Shown: positions 55,682 through 64,000 of the stretch, one piece after another | Numbering within the stretch: the first letter of the stretch is position 1 | Layout of the letters: every line of letters starts with the position of its first letter | DNA from: Icerya purchasi | Lineage: Eukaryota > Arthropoda > Insecta > Hemiptera > Monophlebidae | DNA: 64,000 nt | Direction: 5' to 3' | Assembly: GCA_039619475.1 (NCBI GenBank) | Contig: CM077116.1 | Location: forward strand, 35,351,183 to 35,415,182 | The notes under the pieces: model-generated | Database searches by the model: none | Told to the model about the DNA's origin: nothing | Seen by the model: the letters and a program-made list of their open reading frames with translations, nothing else | Program-made: the position numbers and the translations under genes

Positions 55682-55709
55682 CTTCTTTCTTCTTCTTCTT
55701 CTTCTTCTG
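55682..55709. repeat. (TTC)n microsatellite at LINE end
   Basis: About eight TTC units directly after the LINE 3' UTR; it may be the element's simple-repeat tail. Confidence 0.9.
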
Positions 55710-57335
55710 CGGAGATTGACAAAATGTATTCATTAACACGGCGAAATCGATTGAATTTCTTTGAAGGTATATAACATTCTATACATGTTTACCTTAAAAG
55801 TGTTTCGGATAAAAATAAGTCGATGTTATATAAACAAGAATTCTCGACTAGACGGAAGTAATCTCCATTCGTCACCGATGTCTACGGATAAAATTACATA
55901 TTTCGGCACGAAGAGGAAATAGTCAGATAAATCGAACTCGTTCGTTCGAAATTTTAAATGCTACAGCAGCGAAGTGTTCGCCCTGCGCCGATTTTTCTTT
56001 CCCACCGACTGTTGTTTATTTTCCTATTTAAACCATGTCATCATCTATCTCTGTTTCGTTATAGAAACAATCGCCGTTTGCGCGCAAGATTAGCCAGCAT
56101 TGTGCAGATTCTCTCTGCTAATTACACGGCTATCCCCCGATTCGGTACTTCGGACTTCAGTTGCTGGTATATCTCTCTACGTGTGTAACTCTGGTCAAAG
56201 CCATGCAAGATGTGTTCGCATGTCATTGTTCGTTCTAGTTGTTTGTTCAGCAGAACTCTATGTTGACCTTTCACTCGATTAATTGAGTATCTCTTTTCTT
56301 TTTTCTTTTACATTGCCAGGATGTATTATTTCTTCATAACCTTCTTTCTCCCCGTTTATTAATGTGCGCCTATAAATAATTAAAACTTTTACTTTAATTA
56401 CATATTAGGTGTACTTTTAAGACAGCAATTAGTCCCGCTGTAAAAAACTATAGTATCTTTTTATTGTTTACGGACTGCAATTAATTATTTAAAAAAAAAC
56501 ACATAAACGAAAAAACAACGAGGGAAAAAAACGTTAGACGATTAGATTTCCGCGTTTCCTGTTCAGTCTTTATTGCAGCGTCCAAATAATAAGTCCCGAT
56601 ATATATTATTTTGCATTAAATACTCGGATAAAATGATTCGCGGCTCATTTAATAGCTTAACTATATGTAACATATTATCTCAATCGCTACTCCTGAAACG
56701 CGGGATTTATTTTCGTATATGCAATGTGGTCGAGAAATTTTTTTTCGCGCGACGAAAGTATATAGATTTATGACAAAATATTTCTTTAAAAATCACTATA
56801 AATTATTTATTTTAGGTAAATATATGTAGTTTTTAATGTTTTTAAAGATATTAACGAATGAATTCAAAGAAAATTCCGTATCCACAGCTCGCGGACAGTG
56901 CTAGTGTTACTGTGTTCTTTGCAGTAAATATTCCGTTCACATACACTGAATAGAAAAGTTACATAAATTTTACATTAACTTACCGCTGGATTAATTCAGA
57001 ATAATTACGGGGGAGTTTTTTTACACGCCGATAAAGTCATTGAAGCCGAAAAGTTGAAACATAATAAACAGATGACAAAAGAATGACGCATGGAAAGAAT
57101 TAAGAAAATAATAAGTAATACTGATCAATTTTGGTCAATTTAATTTTTTAAGGAAAAATATTTTATATTACAAAGGCGTAATGATTTAATATTATCCGAA
57201 CTCAATCTGCACAGACACGTGCGACCAACAAATTATTTTTTTTTATTTTTTTTTTTTTGAATTAAAACTTATTTCTCTATATGTATGTTCGTGTGGCACA
57301 TATGCATCAGCTTACGCACACACACACACACATGT
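55710..57335. other. Unassigned DNA
   Basis: No recognised feature. GC rises slightly at 55950-56280, with short overlapping frames and no domain. Confidence 0.4.
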
Positions 57336-57605
57336 ATATATAATATATATATATAGATATTAATTACAACGTAATTCTTAGGCCGGCCCCATTAGAAAAA
57401 ATGTTCCAAATTTATGTAACGAGCGAATGTACTAATTTTATGTAACGAAAGTTAAATTTTAGGATAGGATTTTTATGATTATGTTGTTTTTTTTTTTGTA
57501 TCCATGCCGGTAAGAATGACGTTGTGAATTTTGATCATTTTATACAAAGCATAGAAGACAAAGAGATAAAAATGTAAGCTAGAGGTGTCAAGGGGCTATA
57601 TATAC

Positions 57606-57660
<55 letters not shown>

Positions 57661-57995
57661 TATATATATACACTCAGCCCTTCATGACTTGCAAGGGGTT
57701 CCGCCCTTTGACCCCGTCTAGAGACATCCCTGGACCTCCAGCTCTACCACTTCTATACTTAGTATAGGACGAGGAAAATAGACGCACAACAAAAAGAAAT
57801 AATAAACCTTTATTTACGAATAAATGTACAAATACTCATAATAACGTTGTCCTTTGGGCAATTTTGCTCGGGACAGTAATCCATTTTGGCGGTACTTTGT
57901 CTTCTTATATATACAATATGTTACATTTTGGGACAAATTTTGATAGAAAAAGTGAGTAGTAAGGGTAAGTTTAAGAATGTTGTCATTAATGTGTG
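57336..57995 (+). mobile_element. TA-flanked repeat, two-arm copy C
   Basis: A TA-rich tract (57336-57360), left arm from TTAATTACAACGTAATTCTT (57360), a long TA/CA tract (57597-57671), and right arm from CACTCAGCCCTTCATGACTT through TGACCCCGTCTAGAGACATC and TATACTTAGTATAGGACGAG to a degraded end TTAAGAATGTTGTCATTAAT (57970-57990). It parallels copy B in layout but lacks the internal end duplication and has extra unrelated sequence at about 57780-57880. Confidence 0.7.
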
Positions 57996-58699
57996 TATAA
58001 TCGCTATGTCATAATTCGTTTTTGTCAAATAGCCAGATTACTCTTTTTTCACGTTTTTTGAAATGGCTAAAATAAAAAATCCCTAAACCACATATGCGCA
58101 TATTTTAGTAGCCATAATTCGAAACCGGTACTCACCAAATGATATGAATCGGAAGCTACTGCACCATTTATTCAAACGCTGTCGTTTCAGCACAACGCCC
58201 CACAGATACACTCATTGCTGATAAAGGGCTTCTGATCTTTACTCGAAAATGTAAATATCGGTACAATTTTTAATTTTCAATTTTTGAAACGATTAAAGTA
58301 ACTTTCAGTTTTGAAAACAGAGATAAAACCACCTGATATGTATACGAATAGCCTGCTGCTGAATAAACGCAGATAATTACGCACATCGTGAGTAACTTTG
58401 CCATGAAATAAAATTACGATCAACAAACATAAAAATACATTTTCTTCGTCCTATTTGTGAAATTCGGAGTTTGTTAAGCACGGTATTACTACTATTAGCG
58501 AAAAGATTTTTTTCAAAATAGAATCCTAATAAGTGTGATTGGTCTGAAATATTCAAAAATATTCCGCTAATAGCGCGATATACTTTTTTTTTTATTACTC
58601 TGGGTGGGGGACTCAACAAGGCCTCACATTTCGGAACACGTGGATGTAGATGAATATAATCGGGAAAAATCAAGTACACTTTCTAATTTCCCGACTAGG
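57996..58699. other. Unassigned DNA
   Basis: No recognised feature; a G7 run lies near 58605. Confidence 0.4.
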
Positions 58700-58819
58700 T
58701 TGTTGTTCTTGTTAATTTATTATTAATAAATTTAGACGTTATTTTAATTTAATCTGTAGGCTGCTGTTTTTGTTAATTTCTCATTAATAAACTTAGACGT
58801 TATTTTAATTGAATCCGAC
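58700..58819. repeat. Tandem duplication, 60-bp unit x 2
   Basis: Two adjacent units share TTGTTAATTT, ATTAATAAA and TTAGACGTTATTTTAATT in the same spacing, with a few substitutions. Confidence 0.85.
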
Positions 58820-61225
58820 GTTTACGCAAAAACATTCAACTGATATTGAACTTTGGTTAAATCAGTCATTGTGAATGTGCATCGATATCATTTTAAAGTC
58901 GGCTGCGCGTAGGAGAAAGAGAGGGAAAATTTGGATCTGTGCCTATAAACGGAATAAAATGACGAACAAAAGTCTGGAAGAGATCTCGTCTCGTCGGTCG
59001 ATCGTAATTATTTTACCCGTTACATAATGGACAATTAAGCGACTGCGCATGTAAATTTGTTAAATTTCTTTGTTAAAAGTAAATTAACACTGCCGACATT
59101 ACTCTGCTGCAGATGCGAACACGTTACGTAGCGATTATTACGGCGATTGCTCGCGTTAGACCATGCGCGTTGATACTGTTCACAGAGTCCGTTACGTAAA
59201 TGTAGGGAAATGTTACTGCGGCTTGAGAAGAAATACGTTCGATTTGACGGAAAATGGTACTGAATGCTTTGTTAAACGTCACTTTAAATAAGTTCGGATC
59301 CGAGAGTTTTCCGTCGACTTCGATGTCTCCCATACCGAATGTTGTCGTAATGACGCTGATCTTTTTCACGGTCACTACACGGACATTCTGTACACAGCTA
59401 CAAGTAGATTCAATTGTCAGCTAACGAACTGCATCGCCTGTTATTCATCCCATGTTGGTATGGTTTCGGTCCCAGTTGATGGCCGAGCCAGTGCTGGACT
59501 TTTCGCTCATTATAGACACTGAATATTATATATTGCGTATTTATGCCGAGTATGATTCATAACAGCAGTCTATTGCGAGCAACGCACAATAACGACGACC
59601 GTCCCCATTTGTTACGCTACAATACTCCCCTGCGGCTGGAATTCTTGCCTATTATCTGCATACAGTACGAACGAATGGAAGACGGTGCATGGCGGCAGCA
59701 CACAGTATACGTTTCCCTCTTGTGCTCGATGGAATAAAGCGCCTATTCCTTGTACTTTGGTAAATTACGGCATTCGACCTGCAGGCTAAGTCGCTTTGAA
59801 AGTTTTCCTTACGGAAATATCTAACTAAACCCTGGGTTAACTATGCAACTGAAATTAAGGAATTTATCTTCTGCGATTACGAGTGTATCGTTCTGTATCG
59901 CGATATATGCTGTTGAAACTGCGAAAAGAAAAGATCACGCTAAAGTTGATGAAGAAGATTTAAAAACGATTCACCAAATGGTGATGCTTATGGTTCTTTC
60001 GTAAGACGCTCCTTATCAAATTTGAACATGAGCGAACGAATTTAATAATTTCCATCAGTTCGAAAAATTATAATATTAACTTATGATTATGGGATATTTC
60101 CGTGGGCGCCTGCAAAGAAGAGCCCCTCTAAGAATTAAAAAAAAAACAAAATCAAAACGTGAAAAATAAGATTAGCCCATTTATCGGTAATAAAATCTAC
60201 GCATCGCAGGAATTTGAAGAAAATACTTTTTTTTAAACATATAAATATACATAAATATATTTAAATATCATAAAACGCGAGTATTAATTTTTAAAGCATA
60301 AAATTATTATTCGCTACTGAATTATTAATGGAATTATATATTTTTATTATAAATTTTATGCGCTGTCAGAAATAAGTTTCAAACTAATTGTATAATTTAA
60401 TTTTCTAGTTTTAATGTGATAGTTTTTTCTACAGCTGAAATATGTTTTTCAATTTGGCCCCGTACTCTCTGGGGAATACAGAATTACCAAAAAAATAAAA
60501 TTACAAAATTACACGTAAGATCCGAGATAATAAATCGAAAATAAAAAAGAACAAACAAACATTTTCTATTTGGAGATTACTTTTTTTTCCTTTATTTCTT
60601 CCACTTTGTCCTTTAAGTCAGTATTACGATACAACTACAACACCATCCAGGAAAGCGAGGAATGCTTGGAATAGTCGAATGAGGTGAGCGAGGAAAAATA
60701 ATTCTTCGCTCAAATTAAAACACTTTTCCACATTTCAATATTTTTTATTAAAAATTTTCAAAACTGAAGTATTCAATTGCGTCTTACGTTACTTCAATTA
60801 GAATTCGCGTTATTATTTTTGTTTTTTTTTTTAAATCTATATGCTTATTATTTATCAGTTCTGTTTAGAGCTTATGAATACCGAAAAGTGGTGGTAGAAA
60901 TTATGAATATTTAATAAGAAAGAAAACTATTTTCGAAATTTAAAAATATAATTTGGGAATACACAAAAACATAATTAAACATTAAATAAAGGCGCACTGC
61001 ATCTATAACACTTACACTTTTTAAAAAATAAACTTAAAATATTAGAATAATTCTTCAATCGTAGGCTATAAATTTTCTTGCTCAGCGCATGCGTATTGGA
61101 AAAAAAAACACATTCGACATTCCTCGCTGCAATCGGCTAAGTCCCGAAAGCTAGCTGTTAGCTTCGAAATGCGTCCGCGTTTTTAATTTAATATACATTA
61201 CTATTTTATAAAAAGTGTATACGAA
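58820..61225. other. Mostly unassigned; one weak coding candidate
   Basis: On the minus strand an open stretch of about 100 codons (59434 to 59124) reads LTIESTCSCVQNVRVVTVKK, then ISVITTTFGMGDIEVDGKLS, then DPNLFKVTFNKAFSTIFRQI and onward to a stop. Its composition is protein-like and the DNA is GC-richer than its flanks, but I do not recognise it and no splice signals are decisive. The rest of the region holds nothing recognised. Confidence 0.3.
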
Positions 61226-61577
61226 CAAGGCCGTATGTAAGAGGGGGTTTTCAGGATCCCCCCCCCGAAATGTCTGCGAAATAATAACTGCATAAATTAA
61301 ATAGACCGAAACTCAGAATAAATTTATTTCTTTTCAATTTTTGACAAAAGAAAATAAAACTGAAAATTCTTTGAATTCAATGAAAACGACTGTTTTTTAT
61401 TTATTTTTATTATAATGTTCAAATATTGCACATACAACAATTGCCTACAAAGCTTTAGTGTACCATTTATAAATAAATATATTTCATGATAATACACAAG
61501 CACACAAACACACATATATATATATATAAAAATATTTTCGTAACCCCTCCCAAAATTTTGGTCTAGATACGGCCCTG
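61226..61577. mobile_element. hAT-type MITE, 352 bp
   Basis: The left end CAAGGCCGTATGTAAGAGGG and the right end, whose complement is CAGGGCCGTATCTAGACCAA, are hAT-like inverted repeats. The flanks TATACGAA (61218-61225) and TATATAAA (61578-61585) agree at 6 of 8 positions, as for an aged 8-bp duplication. The interior is AT-rich, with no coding capacity. Confidence 0.75.
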
Positions 61578-61585
61578 TATATAAA

Positions 61586-62112
61586 TGATTTATTTAATAA
61601 GAAATTTGAATAGAAAATGTCGATATTAGTATAAAATAAAACGTATACGTTGATTCGCGATGGAAATGGCTACAACGGCAATTAGAAAATGTATAAAATT
61701 ATTTTTCAATTAAGGAAAACGAACGAACGATCAATCCTCAATTTCCAACAGTGGCGAATGGGCCCGTAAGAAGAGTAATGCAGGACATTTTTTAGTAATT
61801 CTGCGGCTCGTCAAATGTTGTTATGCCGAAAACTTTCGCTCAAATTCCGCAACTACTACTGTCCTTTAACTGGGTCAACTGGTTTCGCGAGTGCGGTGTT
61901 ACTTTGGTAACGGAAAATATAAAAGAATACAAATTGGCAACGTGCCAACGGCGTGAGTCATTAAAATTGGCGTAAAATTTTCCTTTCGGCTAGCGAAAGT
62001 CGAAATATTTCATTATAAAACATGTGTACGCTCCTTTATGTCGTTCAGCTGACGACCGCAAAAATCTGAAATTAAAATTTTTCGGTTTTAATTCCGACTA
62101 ATTTTTTTTTTT
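61586..62112. other. Unassigned DNA
   Basis: Nothing recognised. Confidence 0.4.
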
Positions 62113-62192
62113 CATTTAAAAAAGAAATGTTTAGTTAATCATTTAAAAAATAAATGTTTAGTTAATCATTAAAAAAGAAATGTTCAGTTAAT
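62113..62192. repeat. Minisatellite, 27-bp unit x 3
   Basis: Three units of CATTTAAAAAAGAAATGTTT then AGTTAAT, the third one base shorter. Confidence 0.9.
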
Positions 62193-62858
62193 TTCGACGC
62201 GCTATTAAAAATACCATAAATATGCATCATTTGAAAGAAAGGAAAAAAATAGTCTAACGAGCGGAGTTTAATTCTGAAACTAGTCTAGAACTTAAATGGT
62301 ATCGTCATAGGATGCTACTCACGCGACAGGTATACACACACACTCGCTTAAGAATCCGATAAAACATGGCGCATCTGTATGTTCGTTCGTTTGTTTTTTC
62401 GCCGATTGATCAGCGCGAACCTGTTTCTTCGGCGCCGCACAAAATTAAGTACAATACGACGCAATTTACCCGTTGCTCTTTTCATTCAAGTGAAAGTTCA
62501 CCGCTTCGACCTGACGTGAAAACAAAAGATGAAAAAACTTTAGTTCGCGTAAGGCAAAAGTGATTCATGAGAAAAGAGTAAACAGGTATGAACGGAATGC
62601 GATACGACATTAACATCCGTACGTTTGCATATGAATTCTCGCGGTATTTTTTTTTTTAACATTAGAAATTATTTTTGTGGGAAGCAAAACACAGTTGTTC
62701 CATGTGTAAAATACACTTCTCTACAAAGGGAGCCGGAAGAAGAAAGTGAATTACAGGTGACTACGAAATATTTCAACTGTAGAATAATTTCCGCCTTATA
62801 TTTTCTAATTTTTAATTTTTTTCAATAGTAATTTTATTATAAACATACAAAGAGGTTT
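62193..62858. other. Unassigned DNA
   Basis: A 65-codon frame at 62366-62563 has no recognised domain. No repeat was found. Confidence 0.4.
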
Positions 62859-62870
62859 TATATATATATA

Positions 62871-63237
62871 CTCGGCCATTTTGGCCTCGCAAGGGGCTAT
62901 GCCCCTTGACCCCTCTTGCTTTCATTTCTGTCTCTTTCTCTTCTATACTTTGTATAAAATGATCAAAATTTACAATGTAATTCTTACTGGCATCAACACA
63001 CACAAAAAATAACATAACCACAAAAATCCTATTCTAACATTTAACTTCCGTTATATAAAATTAATACATTTTTTTGTTACATTTTTCGTTACATATTTCA
63101 TTACATAAAATTGTGACATTTTTAAAATAACAATAACAAAAATCCTATAAAATATAACAAACGTTACATAAAATTGGGACATTTTTCTGGGACATTTTTT
63201 CGAATGGTGGGTAGCCTAAAAATTACGTTGTAATTAA
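62871..63237 (-). mobile_element. TA-flanked repeat unit, single-arm copy D
   Basis: On the minus strand from 63237: TTAATTACAACGTAATTTTT then AGGCTACC, two AAAAATGTCCCA copies, the GTTGATGCCAGTAAGAATTA segment, and a terminal part with GGGGCATAGCCCC and GGCCAAAATGGCC, both palindromic. TA tracts lie on both sides (62860-62870 and 63238-63252). This is the most complete single-arm copy in the window. Confidence 0.8.
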
Positions 63238-63274
63238 TATATATATATATACAGATTAATTAATACTGAAATGG

Positions 63275-63960
63275 TCGATTTCAGACTAAACGATAATAGT
63301 CTGCGAGCAGTCGATATGTCGAACACCTTGGAAGTGTTGTTAGTAAAGATATGTCTCTCACTAACACAGCATATAACAGACTATCACGAATAGTATTTAA
63401 CGATTTATCGGTGCCAACTAAGATGGTCGTATGCAAAGCAATGTTGAGTCTGATAAAATGTTAAATGGAAGCGAGACATGGCCGATAATGAGAAGACTAG
63501 AAAAATGATCGGAAACATTGAGCCTAAGATTCTTTAGAAAAATCTTACAAGTTGTATGGAAAGATGGCCTCTCAAACGAATACATACTAAACGCAACATC
63601 GTCCGCTTCAAAAACAAGCTAGATGGGTAGTCCGCGTGATTCGTACGAATGAAGATGAAGTTCTGAAAATAATGCTGTATGACGCATTAAAACATAGAGA
63701 CTTCTGAGTAGTCCTCGATTGCGTTACAAGGATGTTGCTGTTGAAGGTTTTAGAAAAAAACTGGAATTACACCAACAAACGACAGTTGAGAAAATTTGTC
63801 GTTGGATCGTGATGATTCGAAAAGTAAAAGAAGGACGTAAATATATCAGAAAAAGATAATGTAACAGATAACAGCCGATAACAGCGGATTGTTGTATTCT
63901 CAGATGTTCCTTATGCAGCTTCGCAACATCTCATAAAATAGGACTAATATCTTCACAAAA
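63275..63960 (+). pseudogene. LINE RT C-terminal and zinc-finger remnant
   Basis: LGSVVSKDMSLTNTAYNRLS (about 63330-63390) matches the 'YLGS.(I/V)S.DG....(I)..R(I/L)' block of RTE-type and related LINEs. With frame changes: MVVCKAMLSLIKC (about 63424-63460), ARWVVRVIRTNEDEVLKIML (63614-63675; consensus WVGHV.R), RLRYKDVAVEGF (63718-63755; consensus R.RYKD), and CRWIV. At about 63895-63955, CCILRCSLCSFATSHKIGLI resembles the C2H2-type finger that ends some of these LINE proteins. Multiple frameshifts. The element may continue past the window end. Confidence 0.65.
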
Positions 63961-64000
63961 GGCATAAGCATAAAAAATAGAGACGACATCAAAACTTATC

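Noticed and set aside
1..64000. CRISPR arrays, bacterial operons, rRNA genes
   Set aside because: Tandem repeats present are microsatellites and minisatellites without spacers; there are no ribosomal signatures, and the window is clearly eukaryotic.

Overview
This window looks like intergenic or intronic DNA from an arthropod, most likely an insect. The evidence is the low overall GC, many CpG dinucleotides for such AT-rich DNA, and a mixed set of old transposons typical of insect genomes: Copia, Jockey, RNase H-bearing LINEs, an RTE-like LINE, mariner, piggyBac, hAT and a Helitron-like element. A hymenopteran is possible from the CpG-rich, AT-rich texture, but that is only an impression. I see no complete host gene, rRNA or confident tRNA, and no CRISPR array. 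Transposon assignments rest on motifs read by eye; family names were not checked against a database.

Layout. 1-3684: unassigned AT-rich DNA. 3685-9068: a decayed Copia LTR retrotransposon whose 5' LTR was split by a Jockey-type LINE (3753-5669) and whose 3' LTR carries an inverted copy of its own coding DNA. 9295-9534: a fold-back MITE. 10144-12730: a minus-strand CR1/L2-like LINE. 14460-15625: a gutted piggyBac-like element. 15635-17480: a plus-strand LINE with a mariner corpse inside it. 18650-20210: a hAT element carrying a 5'-truncated LINE (19161-20008) with a clear target duplication.

21250-22416 is the most gene-like stretch: a GC-richer island ending in an ATG, a signal-peptide-like segment and a strong splice donor, probably the first coding exon of a secreted protein or prohormone. 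23386-27530 holds several minus-strand tails of one RNase H LINE family plus a mariner MITE. 30791-31176, 46907-47520, 57359-57990 and 62871-63237 are copies of an unusual unit flanked by TA microsatellites. 36232-36928 is a deleted hAT element, 37382-37570 a long palindrome, 40860-41640 a LINE remnant, 46270-46876 a Helitron-like element, 48000-48540 an RTE-like LINE tail, 52834-53255 another RNase H LINE tail, 54822-55680 a Jockey-like fragment, 61226-61577 a hAT MITE and 63275-63960 a last LINE fragment.

The genes do not form a pathway; the window is a record of nested insertions. The best candidates for something undescribed are the modular TA-flanked repeat units, the Copia self-derived inverted insertion with an 11-bp direct repeat, and a poly(A)-only insertion with its own 9-bp target duplication.
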